In this document: one piece after another, positions 34,981 through 46,447 of the stretch | Position numbering within the stretch: position 1 is the first letter of the stretch | Layout of the letters: each line of letters opens with the position of its first letter | Position numbers and translations under genes: made by a program | Assembly (NCBI GenBank): GCA_022559845.1 | Contig: CM040121.1 | Span: forward strand, 343,578,243 to 343,642,242 | From: Amorphophallus konjac | Taxonomy: Eukaryota; Streptophyta; Magnoliopsida; Alismatales; Araceae | Length of the DNA stretch: 64,000 nt | Direction of reading: 5' to 3' | The notes under the pieces: generated by a model | The model's database searches: none | What the model saw: the letters and a program-made list of their open reading frames with translations, nothing else | Told to the model about the DNA's origin: nothing

Positions 34981-37815
34981 GTGGAAGATTACGCTATCCT
35001 GTCACCATCCTCCTCCCAGGGGCACGAGTCCCCTGCGCCTTCCCTTCCACTAGGTCTTCTGTACCCTAGGTTAGGATTAGGGTCCGTCGAGTCTAGGGAA
35101 TTAGAATCAGTTAGATCTAGAGAAGTAAGGTCTTGTTCTAGGTCGTCCAACCCTTCCTCTGCTGAGCCGCACTCGCTGGCGCATCCTTCCCGATCTGTTC
35201 CTGATAGGTTCTTGCAAGATTTAGCTCAGCGATGCCATGCTCTTTTGAAGTGCCCGGAATTTGTTGCTACGGCAATTGTAATTGAAGACGACGAGGAAAT
35301 GGAAGGGGTGTGGAGCGATGACGGATTAGGCGTCTATGAGATTGCGGATGAGAAGGATCCAATTAATGAAGACAGCGATGTAGATGACACCGCCGACTTA
35401 TACGCACAAGGATTGAAAAGATTCGACGAGCCGTCGACGTCGGTGGATGAACCTACAAAGGAAATCAATCTAGGAACCAAAGAAGACCCAAGGCCCATCA
35501 TGATTGCTGCTAATCTCCCTTCACAAGTAGAAGAGGAATTGATTAAGGTCCTAAGGGAGTATAGCGATTCCTTCGCCTGGTCTTACGAGGACATGCTAGG
35601 TCTTGACCCCTCTTTAGTGGAACATCGACTCGTGCTTAAACCAGGGGCAACACCTGTAAAACAAAGGTCAAGAAGATTTCACCCCCACATGGCCTTGAGG
35701 ATCAAAGAAGAGGTCGACAAACTATACAAAGCCAGATTCATCAGAGTAGTTTTGTATCCTCAGTGGGTGGCAAACATAGTCCCTGTTCTCAAGAAGGATG
35801 GAAAAGTGCGCATATGCATTGATTTCAGGGATCTAAACAAAGCATGTCCCAAAGATGATTTACCGCTGCCTCATATAGATGTCCTAGTGGATAACACTGC
35901 CGGGTATGAAGCTCTGTCATTTATGGATGGGTACTCGGGCTATAATCAGATCCGTCTCGCTCCGGAAGACCAAGAGAAAACTTCCTTCACCACGCCCTGG
36001 GGCACGTATTGTTATGTAGTTATGCCATTTGGTTTAAAAAATGCAGGTGCCACCTATCAAAGGGTGATGATGGCCATCTTCCATGACATGATACACATAT
36101 ATATGGAAGCTTACGTGGATGACATCTTGGTGAAGTCAAGAACAAAAGAAGAACACCCCTCGATCCTGGCTAAGGTGCTGCAGAGAGCCAGGGAGTACAA
36201 GCTTAAGATGAATCCGAAGAAGTGTGTATTCGGAGTCTCCTCAGGGAAGTTGTTAGGGTTCATAGTGAGCAAACGGGGGATCCAGATTGATCCTAATAAA
36301 GCACACGCCGTCATGGACATGCCTCCGCCAAAGAACATTTCAGAACTTCGAGGATTGATTGGTAGACTGCAATTCATTAGAAGATTTATATCTCAACATT
36401 CTCAGAGGCGTCGTTCGTTTTATGAATTGCTAAAGGCGGGGGTCAAATTCGAATGGAATCAAGATTGTCAGAAGGCCTATAAGGACCTCAAGGAGTATCT
36501 ATCCAATCCCCAGGTTTTGCAACCTCCTGTCCCTGGGAAACCCCTAATCCTATACATCTCGATTATTGAAGACTCCCTAGGGGTGGTCTTAGCACAAGTA
36601 GATGACGAAGGGAAAGAGCGGGCTGCGTACTACCTCTCTCGACTGTTTAATCCAGCTGAATCCAAGTACACCGCTATGGAGAAGACTTGTGCTGCCTTAG
36701 TGTGGGTAGCTCAGAAGCTTAAACATTACTTTCTCGCCCACCTAGTTAGGTTGATCTCTAGAATGGACCCGATCCGTTATCTCTTAGAAAAACCCGTCCT
36801 TTCTAGTAGGTTAGCTCGCTGGCAGAGCTTCCTCTCTCAGTTCGACATCACCTTTGTTGTTCAGAAGGCAGTCAAAGGATATGCCATTGCTGAGCATCTT
36901 GCACATCTCCCTATTCCCCACACCGATTCTATTCAGGATGATTTCCCGGATGAGCATCTCTCTGTCCTTTCTCATCATCCCTTTTGGTCTTTGCACTTCG
37001 ATGGTGCACTCAACTCCCAAGGACAAGGGATCGGTGCTATCTTGCTTACTCCAGAGGGAGTAACCATCCCCTTCGCTTACCAACTTTGATTTCCTGCTAC
37101 CAACAACATCGCTGAGTATGAGGCTCTCCTGGCCGGCTTGAAGCACGCCTATCTTCTAGGCGCGCGTTATTTGAACATCATAGGAGACTCTCAGCTCGTC
37201 CTACGGCAAGTTCTGTCCACTTACCGTACTCGTGACCCCAAGCTCAAGCCCTATCAAGATTTGGTCACGCTCATTGCTAAGCGATTCCGTAAGCTGATCT
37301 ATATCCATACTCCCCGTTCTTTGAACATTCTAGCTAATGCTTTGGCATCTCTTACTTCCTCCTTATCTTTCCCTCTCAGTCGTAGCACTGAGACCATCGT
37401 CGTCCAGAGATTGGACGCGCCCTCTCTTCAAGATCCTTGGTTCATCAACCTTAGGAAAGCTGTAGAGGCGAGAGATGAGAAGGAAGATCTCAAGGAAGTT
37501 TCATTAACAGAGCTAGAGGAGATTCTGGACGAAGAAGAATTGCCTTGGTATCTTGAAATCGAATTGTTTTGCAAGAAAGGGTCACTCCCAGAAGGGGCAA
37601 AAGCCGAGCAGCGTAAAGTAATAAGAAGAGCCGCCGCAAGGTACACTATCATTGCAGGAGAACTATATAGGCGCGCTACTAATGGAATGCTCATGAGATG
37701 CTTGGATGATGTAGAAGCTTGGAAAGTGGCTGAAGCGGCCCATTCTAGTGAGTGTGGAGGTCATGTCAATGGCCAGGCTCTAGCGAAGAAGATCCTTAGG
37801 CAGGGCTACTATTGA
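34981..37815 (+). pseudogene. pol: Outer Tat reverse transcriptase, RNase H and archaeal-type RNase H
   Basis: RT blocks VRICIDFRDLNKACPKDD, FMDGYSGYNQIRLAPED, VMPFGLKNAGATYQRVM and catalytic YVDD (36112-36123), then LGFIVSKRGIQIDP. RNase H (SRLFNPAESKYTAMEKTCAA, about 36636-36695) is followed by a second RNase H of archaeal type: LHFDGALNSQGQGIGAIL (about 36992-37045), NNIAEYEALLAGLKHA and GDSQLVLRQVL. Two RNase H domains are the hallmark of the Tat lineage. TGA at 37087-37089 falls inside the second RNase H. The integrase zinc domain begins near the end (HSSECGGHVNG), and TGA 37813-37815 closes the segment. Confidence 0.9.
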
Positions 37816-38804
37816 CCCACTCTAGAGGAAGATTGCTCCCTCTATGTCCGGAGGTGTCTTAAATGTCAACTCCATGCTGATAAAATTCACTCTCCAGCTT
37901 CGTCTCTCCATCCTATGACTGCTCCTTGGCCTTTCTCTATGTGGGCTTTCGACGTCGTCGGCCCGCTCGGTGATCCTAATTCTCAGATCAAGCAAAAATC
38001 CTTTATCCTCACCGCTACTGAGTACTTCACCAAATGGGCCGAAGCCGAGGTGTACGCAGAGATCAAAGCTACAACGGTGTGCCGCTTTATCATGAAGAAT
38101 ATCATCTCGCGGTTCGGAGTGCCAAGCAGCATCATCACCGACAACGGACCCCAGTTCATCTCCCAAGAGCTTAAGGACCTATGTAAGAAGTTCAATATTG
38201 CACTACATCATTCATCTCCGTATTATCCTCAAGGTAACGGTCAAGCCGAGGCCACTAATAAAACCCTTCTTAAATCATCAAGAAAATGTGCGAATCTCAT
38301 AAATTTTCCGATTGGCCAGAAAGATTGGTGGAAGCTCTGTGGGCTTACCGCACCTCCGTCCGTACCCCTACGGGGCAAACTCCCTATTCTCTTACCTACG
38401 GGATGGAGGCGGTGCTCCCATATGAGATCTTAATCCCTTCCCTTAGAGTGCAGCTCGATAAGGAACTTAATCTCGATGAACGTCGAGAGGCGTTACTGGT
38501 CCAGTTGGAACTCTTAGATGAGAAGAGGATGAATGCGGCCGATCACGTTTCTGTTTATCAAAAGAGGGTTTCACGTTACTTTCAAAAGAAGGTGATTGAA
38601 CGTAAGTTTATGACGGGTGATATTGTTTTGAAACGCAAATTCATTCGGTCTACAGGTCCTAGGTCTAAATTGCAACCTAACTGGGAAGGGCCGTTTGTAA
38701 TAAAAGAGGCTTATCCAGGAAATGCTTATCGTTTAGTGAATGCGGAAGGTGAGGAGCTCCCTCACCCGTGGAATGGGTTGTATCTTAAGCGTTTCTTTCC
38801 TTAG
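37816..38804 (+). pseudogene. pol: Outer Tat integrase, one frameshift
   Basis: The zinc domain continues after the stop with CLKCQ (about 37858-37872). The core has AFDVVGPLG (first Asp about 37951), SIITDNGPQF (second Asp about 38140) and the Glu in GQAEATNKTLLK (about 38248). Near 38274 the frame changes, consistent with loss of one A in a short A run. The C-terminal part continues in the new frame (LVEALWAYRTSVRTPTGQTP, then the SH3-like end NWEGPFVIKEAYPGNAYRL) to the stop at 38802-38804. No chromodomain. Confidence 0.87.
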
Positions 38805-39460
38805 AGTCTAAACCACGTGCTTCCCCGGCAGCAAGATCTTCCTTCCTATTTTTTCAAAAGAAGGGTCCCGAGTAAGGCAATCACACACCACACGACATCC
38901 CTGGTCAGGCTCCTTGTGTAAAAGACACCGTTTCTCCTTGGCCATGCTTTAGGGGAAAGTCGAAGTCCCTGTCCGCTTCATTCTTCGGCTGAATCCAGGG
39001 GCAAGGAGTGAATAAGGAGGCGACAACCAATCCAAACACCCTAATGAGAGGAGGTCTCAAACAGGGGCAAGTCCGTTATGACCTGACGCCACAAGCAAGA
39101 AAGGAAAAGAAAAGAAAAGGACTACTTTTTACGACAAAATTAAAAGCATTATCTCAAAGGTCTACAAATTCCAAATTTCTAAAAACTCCAAGAAGAAAAG
39201 AAAGCTAGGCATGACAAGAGTGGCAGTACAGTTCCCCACGGGACGTTATGAGCCCGGTCGCATGCATGCCTAGGGTGGACAAAGGTTCGATGAGGGACGT
39301 AAAAGCCCCGACGTAACAGACCAAATCTCTGATAGGGTTGTGCGGTGAGAAAATCAAGTCCTAAAAACTCCCATATCTGGCCTAAGCTTACCCCCATGAT
39401 CTTTTTTTCCTTTTAGGACTAAGATTAGTACCCTGGGTATGGCATTGATAGAAACACCGT
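38805..39460 (+). other. Outer Tat region after pol, up to inner Tat insertion
   Basis: No supported ORF. Short A/G-rich stretches (39100-39120, 39180-39206). It ends with accgt (39456-39460), the left copy of the inner Tat target duplication; the right copy is 60655-60659, after which the outer element continues. Confidence 0.75.
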
Positions 39461-40248
39461 TGAAGAGGCGAGATCTCGCGCTGGATCCTGAGCGGGCTGT
39501 GGATCACCAGAAGATGAATCTGCAAGATAGGGAAACGTATCAGAGGGCCCAGGGGATCTCCCTGGGGCAAAACCCTCCGATGGCTAAGTCAGTAGAGCTA
39601 TGGTGGAAGCAATAATGGGGGGAGGAGAGAGCTGATGCGCGAGAATCCTCTCCACCAGAGGGTGAAGCGAATCGTGCTCAGGAGCTTAGGGTGTGTGAAT
39701 GCCTTGTTCATCCTTTACCTTCTTCCGGAGGGTATCCCTTGCTTAAATAGTGCGCCGCCTTCAGGAGTCCTGTAAGCTGAGGGGTTCTCGGCGGGAGTTA
39801 CGTCTTTAACGGGGGCTTTCATGGCCTGATCGTGGGAACGTTATCCCCTTGGAGTCCGGCGGCTCCCCTGACTCTCCCGCTGGCGGAGGACTCTGAACGG
39901 CTGCACCTACGGATTTATCAACCGGCCTTACCGAGCTTCGGGGATGCTAGCTCTTGCCCGAGCGATAGGCATGGCCCGGCGAAGGTGGGGTCGGATAGGT
40001 CGGTTGGAGCCTATCTCTCTCGGACGGGGAGAGGGCTTTAGGCCGGACCTTCCTTGGGACCTGACCGTTGTCTCGGGCCCTCCGAGCCTAGAAGGCCGCC
40101 GGGGAGAGTTAGTTCCTCGAGTCTTATTTATTGGGCTTTTCTCCCTAAGTTGGCCATGTGGGCTATCACTCGGGTGGGCTCGCCTGGTTCGACCTTGTGG
40201 GTCTTGTTGGGCTGCCTTTGTGGTGGGCTGCGGAAATCCCCCTCTCCA
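39461..40248 (-). repeat. Inner Tat 3' LTR
   Basis: In plus coordinates it runs tgaagaggcg...ctctcca; on the minus strand it starts TGGAGAGGGG and ends CTCTTCA. The polypurine tract GGAGGGGGACAAG lies just upstream on the minus strand (plus 40249-40261). A TATA-like CTATTTAAGC on the minus strand is near plus 39743-39752. Confidence 0.93.
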
Positions 40249-40523
40249 CTTGTCCCCCTCCTAGTCCCGAGCCAAGGAGGCTCGGATGAGTAGTTTTCCG
40301 AGGCTTTGGACTGGCGTGGCTCAGGTGGGTGGAATTCCGTTGGCGTTATGGAGCTGCTTATAGCGGTCGCCGAGGCCCATAATGATGATCCTGACGGATT
40401 CGAAACGAAGGGGCCCCCCTTTTTCTAGGAGCACGGAACGGCGCGCCGCCACCCTCAGGGGTTTTTAGGGGGCGCTGTTCATCGTTCTAGGCTTCCAGGG
40501 TTTTAGGCTTTCCTTGCTTCTTG
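40249..40523. other. Inner Tat PPT and leader of antisense ORF
   Basis: Contains the minus-strand polypurine tract (40249-40261). On the plus strand it is the sequence before the antisense ORF. I see no convincing plus-strand TATA box here, so antisense transcription may start in the LTR. Confidence 0.5.
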
Positions 40524-43142
40524 ATGCGCCGTGAGAGCACAGCGGAGACGCGGAGCCTTGCGGCGGCGTTCGAGGAGTTGGCGAGGATAACCGCAGAGGC
40601 GGTCCGGCAACTTCCTTCTCCCCCGGAGTCTTCGAGCTCGTACGAGGGATCTCCTCCTGACTCGATGACGGATCAGAGTCCGGAGCTTGTGCCGGTGAGG
40701 CGGGAACCCGTCCCCAACTGTAGTGAGTTGGGGGAAGCGGAGGTGCGGAGGCTAGAACATCGTTTCCGCCTGCCTCTCAGATACAGCTTTGTTGCCGCCA
40801 CTTCGTACGAGACGAGTCTGGATGATCGCGATGAGCACATTTGCACCTTCCTTCTGGCTTGGAAGAGTGGATTTCGGCTCCCTTTCAATCCTTTCGTGCT
40901 GCAGCTTCTTAATTTTTTCCGGTTGGCGCCTATTCAGTTGGTGGCCAATTCATATCTGCTGCTCTCGACCTTCCGGATTCTTTATCGTCAGCACGACATT
41001 TTTCCTTCCTTGGACCTCTTCCACTTCTTTTTTGAGTTGAAAGCGCACCCGTCGGCGGTAAAAGGCTTCTACTTCATCCAGGCGCGGAGGAATAGGAGCT
41101 GCATCTCGCTTGCGGCGAAGGACTCCTCGCACAAGGGGTGGAAGACCCACTTCTTCTGGGTGAAGGCGGTAGCGACGGACGAGATCTGGAGATGTCGGAC
41201 CTCGCCCAACTTTCACCCGAATCTACCCCCTCGTCAGGAGGAGTTCCCTCCCCACGTGGAGCAGCAGGTGGCTCGTCTACTGGAGGACCGTCGATCGACC
41301 GAGGAGCTGGTGACGCCGGAGAACATCGAACGGTGTCTTCTCTCGCGGTTGACGTCGACAGGTACAGCCCTTGAGGCTTTTTTCCTCTTTTTTTTTTTGG
41401 AGAGGTAGCTTCTTTCCTCCTCCTGACTGGGGACCTCCTGACTGGGGCTTCTCCTTGTTGCAGACGTGAGGCGGGAGCCTCTGGAGGAGGCGGTCGAGGT
41501 CATCAATCTGGGAGATGACTTGGCAGCCGATGAGCCTGATGCCCCGGTGGGTCGCGTCCATGCCCGAGATAAGGGTAAGGGGGCGGCCCCCGAGGGGTCT
41601 TCTCGATCGACCGGCCTGAAGCGCAAGGATCCCCTGGCGGGGAAACTGCGGGAGGCCGCGAAGGCCAGGAAAAGGGCCAAGAAAGCCGGCTTTCCTACCG
41701 CCGTTGGGGGCGATTCTGGCTGGGCGGCGCTCCCCCCTCAGGGGCAGGATCGGGCTGACCCCTCCGGGCTGGCTCTCCCATCCGCCGGGCGAGAGGGGGC
41801 CGAGGAGACCAGGGGCCCCGCAGAGGGAGGTGATGGGTCGGCTCTCCCCCCTGTGGGGGCAGAGGGGGCCGATGCCGGTGTGGCCGGCGCCGGGACCGAG
41901 GGATCGGTCGGCGCGGATGGGGGTTCACCCGCGAGGGTGTCGCAACCCCAAGTGCCGGCAATTTCGGGTGCGGTTGATCCTGCGGCGCCGGTCGAGGGTG
42001 GGGGTTCGCCCGGGGAGGCGTTGCAACCCCAACAGACCGTGGCGCGCTGGGCGGTCAGCTTCGCTGCCCGAACAGGGTCTTCTGGCGGGGTGCCCAGGGT
42101 GGAGCAGTCCCCTTTACCGGAACCTCTGGTCAGGCTCAGCATCTCGGGCGACTTGTACCGGTTCTACCGGTCGATCGCCGAGAGGGGGGGAGAAAGGCGC
42201 AACACTCCCGCCGGGGTCCTTGATGTCCTGATGGAGGGCGGCCTGGTCATAGCTCGGACAGTGGCCGTGATGGCGGAGGCGCACGCCCGGACGGAGGCGG
42301 AACGGTCGAGGCTTGCTTGGACCCTTGGTGGATGCGAGGGAAAACTGGCCCGGCTCGAAGGGGAGCATGAGGGGCTCCGTCGGGAGTTCCTCGCATTCAG
42401 GGAGTTGGCGCGGTCGAGCCGACGGGAAGCCGAGGCGCTGGCCGAGCAGCTAGCAAGGGCCCAAGAATCGCTCGAGAGGAAGAGCAAACGTCTAGAAGAC
42501 GAGCGTCAACGTCACATTGAGCTGGATGGCCTCTGGGAGCGTGAGCGTGCTGAGCTGCAGGATCGGGCGGAGGACGCGGAGCGCCTTCGCGCTGAGGCCA
42601 AGGCGGACCGAGCCCGGGCGGAGGGTCGGACGATCGAAGCCGAGCGGAGGATGACCGAGATAGAGGAGCGTCTTGCGAGGGCGGAAGAGCGTGCGGCCGA
42701 GGCGGAGCGGGCTCGGGACGGGCAGGTCGAGGCGGAGGCGATCGAGCGCTACAAAGGCTCGGAAGCTTACTCGGCCGACCTGATTGAAGCTGCCCTACCC
42801 TACTATGAGGTAGCGCTCCACCGGGGTGCTCGAAAGGGATTTAGGCAGGGCTATCGTCGGGCGATGAGCTATGCCAATGAGCACCTTGCCGGGGGTGATT
42901 TTCCTTATGGCCAGAGTTATGACTCGGACGAGTCAGTTTCCAGCTCCTCATCTTCGGTCGGGGAAGAACAGGAGGAGTCACCTCCAGCGGGGTCACCAAC
43001 TCCGGAGGCTCCAGGAGGGCTCACGACCGGGACAGTTCTCGCACAGGCGAGGTCAGTGTCCGGGCCGGCCGTCACCGAAGGTACCGGGGGTGACGCGTCC
43101 CCTACTGATGTTCCCGAGCTTCAAAGTGGGCCCGAGGCCTGA
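40524..43142 (+). CDS. Antisense ORF of inner Tat, two exons, 838 aa, gypsy-type transposase-28-like
   Basis: Plus strand, opposite to gag-pol. Exon 1 is 40524-41361 and exon 2 is 41464-43142. The 102-base intron starts GTACAG and ends a pyrimidine-rich stretch with TTGTTGCAG; phases agree (838 + 1,679 bases = 839 codons including stop). Exon 1 holds the domain annotated as putative gypsy-type transposon (Transposase_28 family): FRLPFNPFVLQLLNFFRLAP, FHFFFELKAHP and GFYFIQARR. Exon 2 is Gly/Pro/Ala-rich, then a long Arg/Glu/Ala coiled coil (about 42250-42740), then AALPYYEVALHRGARKGF and an acidic Ser-rich tail. The function is unknown. Such ORFs occur after pol in Tat/Retand elements. No stop interrupts it although pol of the same element is broken. 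The ATG at 40524 is preferred; the frame is open a little upstream. Confidence 0.82.
41362..41463 (+). other. Intron of antisense ORF
   Basis: Donor gacag|GTACAG, a T-rich interior (a run of T at about 41388-41399), and acceptor ttgttgCAG|acgtg. Removing it joins two open frames in phase; without splicing exon 1 stops about 45 bases after the donor. Confidence 0.75.
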
Positions 43143-44358
43143 TGTATTTTACTTTATTTTGACCCTTCCCCTTTTTGTCTGTTTTTCCTTCTGTAAGAGG
43201 ATTTCTTTATGGGAGGCAATAAAGGACTTACTTCGTTTGATCGTTATCTTTGCCGTGATTTGGCTGGCGTATCGGGGGCAGTTGGAAGGTGCCGATATTT
43301 TCTGCACCGTTTTCGCATGCCGATTCGGGAGACTTCTGGCGGGGCGTCCTTTCATTCTACCATGCTTTGAAAGTCGAGGCACTTCGCGAATCCCGCTAGG
43401 GCGGGGGCCGAGGAATTGGAGGTGACCTTCCAGGGGAGGTCCTGTAGCGTGTTTTCGAGGGGGGGAGTCATTTAAGGCGCGTGGCCTCCCTTGGCCTATA
43501 AAAAGGACTGAAGGGTGCTCCTTCCCTTTTAACACTTAGGACTCTCGCCGGCGGTCTGCTCTTGTTCCCTCGTTTTCGCTCTGCATTGCACCGCCGCGAT
43601 CGGAGCATGGAGGACCCTTCAGAAGATGACGCCGCAGACGATGGGGAGCGGCCGGTTCCAGCTGTCCTGGAATATCGGTCGGGTCCCACGGTCGCCGCGC
43701 GTGCATGAGACGGGTCCGACGGTCGCCGCGCGGATCTGGAGAGGGCTTCGACGTGCGGGGGCACACCTTTTGCCTCCTCTCGGCTCCGGCGAGGCTTCCG
43801 GGCAGACGCCGAGATGGAGGGCGGATGGGGGAGTTAGGGATGCCGGCCGCCATTCCCCTCCGTGGGAGGGGAGGAGGCGGCTCCAGTTCCTTCCTCACCC
43901 CTGTCCGCAGCCTCTTTCTCTCTCTTTTGTTCTTCATTTCTTTCACTCTTCGGGGGCTGCTTGCTTTCTGTTCGCCTCCAAAGAGTTGATAGTTTGGCAG
44001 AGAGGAGACCTTCACGGCGCTCCTTTTTCCAGGTTGTTGCCAACTTGGAAGGTAGCCTTCCTCGCGTGAAAGGTGGCCTTCTCCTTGCTGTCCCTCTGTC
44101 ACCTTTGTCACGGTCCACCCGAGCCAACTGGGTCGACCATCTCTTGTCCAAGCCAATTTCTACGCGAGGCAGAGTCAGTGGCTGGATGCGAGAAGGTCAA
44201 GACCGGGTCGGCCGGGCGATGGCCGTTTGCCGTGGTGCTAGAGGGATTTTTGGTTTTCACTATGTAATGTATTGGCAGTTGCCTTTCTGACGTGCCAACA
44301 ATTATCTTGAATAAATGCAAAAAGGGGGTTTATTTTACCCGATTTGTTGATACAGTTT
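43143..44358. other. Inner Tat interval between antisense ORF and integrase
   Basis: No ORF with recognisable content. On the plus strand a TATA box (43498-43505) and a start codon (43607) suggest a second antisense transcription unit. GC-rich open frames at 43626-44069 and on both strands have no domain. An imperfect 21-base duplication (gggtcccacggtcgccgcgc) lies at about 43682 and 43712. Confidence 0.5.
43498..43708 (+). promoter_or_regulatory. Possible plus-strand promoter with 33-codon ORF
   Basis: ggcctataaaaaggac (TATA at 43498-43505) is followed about 100 bases later by ATG at 43607-43609, opening an acidic 33-codon frame (MEDPSEDDAADDGERPVP...) to TGA 43706-43708. Spacing fits a plant promoter and 5' UTR. 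The peptide matches nothing I know and may be the first exon of a longer antisense transcript. Confidence 0.4.
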
Positions 44359-45771
44359 TCAGAAATAAAATCTACGTAGTGTGGTTGCGTTCCATGTCCG
44401 GGGAATGGGTTCTCCTTCCATTGTGGCTAACCTGTACGCATCTTTCCCGAGCGTCTCGATCACTCGGTACGGGCCTTCCCGGTTGGGGGATAGCTTGCCC
44501 GCCGCCTCCAGTGGTCGAGAGGCTTCGGTCTTCCTGAGGATGAAGTCCCCTGGTCGGAATTGTCTGCCTCGGACCTTGGTGTTGTAGTACCGAGTGAGGC
44601 GGCGCTGGTATTCCGTAGCTCGGACGTTCGCGATATCTCGGAGTTCGTCTGCCAGGTCGAGGTTCTCGAGTAACTTCTGCTCGTTTGCCTCGGGTGAAAA
44701 GCTGATCACTCAGAGAGATGGATTGGCGATCTCTAACGGAACGACGGCTTCGGTGCCATATACCAGCTGAAAAGGGGTCTCACCGGTTGCCATCCTGGGG
44801 GTCGTTCGGTGCGACCATAGTACGCTAGGCAGTTCCTCGAGCCAGCTACCCTTAGCCTTGCCGAGTCTGGTTTTTATGCCCTTCAAGATGGTCTTGTTGG
44901 CATTTTCAACCAGCCCATTGGCCTGAGGGTGGGCGACCGAAGTGAAGTGGTTGCGGATATTTAGGTCGGCGCATCTGTCTCGGAAGTACCGAGAGTCGAA
45001 TTGCCGCCCGTTATCGCTCACTATCACTCGGGGGATGCCAAAGCGACAGATGATCGATTTCCAAACGAAGCCCCAGACGACTGTCTCGGTGATCCTTGCT
45101 GTTGCTTCAACCTCGATCCACTTGGTGAAGTAGTCGATGGCGACGATGATAAACTTCTTCTGGGATTGAGCCGTTGGGAATGGCCCAAGGATGTCGATCC
45201 CCCACCGAGCGAAAGGGTAGGGCTCGGTAAGGGTGATAAGTTCCGTGGCCGGCTGATTGACCAAATGGTCGAACCGCTGGCAACGGTCGCAATGTTGTAC
45301 GTAAGCCGTGCAGTCGCGCTGTAGGGTCGGCCACCAGTACCCCTGCCTTAGCAGGATTCTGGCCAGCGACCGACCTCCTGAATGTGCTCCGCACAGGCCT
45401 TGATGAATCTCTTCAACAGCTTGGCTTGCTTCGTCGGGACCGAGACACTTCAGAAGGGGCCCGGAGAACGATCTTCGGTAGAGAGCGTTGTCGAGGATGA
45501 CGAAGCGCCGAGCTTGGTACTTCATTCGGCGGGCTTCCCGAGGGTCGGAGGGCTCCCGGGAGTCCCGTAGCCAGGACAGGTAGGGGGAGCGCCAGTCGCC
45601 GGGAGTGGCCGAGTCAATGGCGAGGAGCTCCAAGTCTATGCTCGGGCGCTCGAGCTCTTCTAGGAGGACCGATCGTGTACCTTCCGGGTCTAGGGAGGAG
45701 GCCAGTCGGGAGAGAGCGTCCGCCCGAGAGTTTTGCTCTCGAGCTATTCGGACTACCTCGAACTCCTCGAA
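44359..45771 (-). pseudogene. pol: Inner Tat integrase, in-frame stops
   Basis: HHCC domain HQGLCGAHSGGRSL then CDRCQRF (plus about 45270-45405). Core WGIDILGPFP (first Asp about 45210), VIVSDNGRQF (second Asp about 45015) and GLVENANKTILKG (Glu about 44910). The C-terminal domain, with NREGPYRVIETLGKDAYRL, ends at 44359. TGA 44712-44710 breaks the C-terminal domain and TAG 45774-45772 separates it from the upstream RNase H; both are one transition from sense codons, and no frame change is seen. No chromodomain. Confidence 0.88.
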
Positions 45772-46447
45772 CTACTGGGCCAAGCTCCGGACCAACTGGA
45801 GGTATTTGATCATAGGTGCCCCCCGAGCCTCGTACTCGCCACTGACCTGGCTTGCAACTAGCTGGGAGTCGGTGTGGATCCTGACTCGCTCGGCCCCCAA
45901 CCGTCGGGCCATGCGGGCTCCCAAGATAAGGGCCTCGTACTCGGAAGTACTGTTGGACGCCAGAAAGTTGAACTTTAGGGCGTATTGCAACTCTATTCCT
46001 TCGGGGGACTTTAGGAGGATCCCTGCGCCGCTGCCGATCGAGTTGGACGATCCATCGACGAACAGCTCCCAGGTTGGCCCAGTTGCTGTCGGAGGCCCGT
46101 CCTCGACCGGGATGGTGCTCTGGGCGATGAAGTCGGCGAGTGCTTGTCCTTTGATAGCTGATCGCGGCCGATACGAGATGTCGTAGGCCCCGAGCATGAT
46201 GGCCCATTTGACGAGTCGCCCCGAGGCCTCGGGATGGGCCAGAATCCTCTTCAGTGGCTCGCTGGTTAGCATGGTGATGGGATGCCCCTGGAAGTAGGGT
46301 CGGAGGCGCTTTACGGAGGTATCCAACGCTAGCATGAGTTTCTCGGTTGCGGGGTACCTCCGCTCGGCCTCGTTGAGCACCTTGCTGGTGTAGTAGACCG
46401 GCCTCTCGATTCCCGAGTCATTCCTGACTAGGACCGAGCTGACCGTT
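45772..46447 (-). pseudogene. pol: Inner Tat RNase H (rest) and archaeal-type RNase H
   Basis: Read from 46447 downwards: the rest of RNase H (SKVLNEAERRYPATEKLMLA, then GRLVKWAIMLGAYDISYRPR), followed by archaeal-type RNase H (WELFVDGSSNSIGSGAGILL, STSEYEALILGARMARRLGA, IHTDSQLVASQVSGEYEA). The first half of RNase H is at 56495 and above, beyond the chromovirus. The dual RNase H confirms Tat. It ends with TAG at 45774-45772. Confidence 0.88.
46443..46447. repeat. Chromovirus target site duplication, left copy
   Basis: ccgtt, identical to 56495-56499 on the other side of the element. Confidence 0.95.

Noticed and set aside
43626..44069. 147-codon plus ORF in the inner Tat
   Set aside because: Arg/Gly/Pro-rich, overlaps open frames on both strands in GC-rich DNA, no domain.
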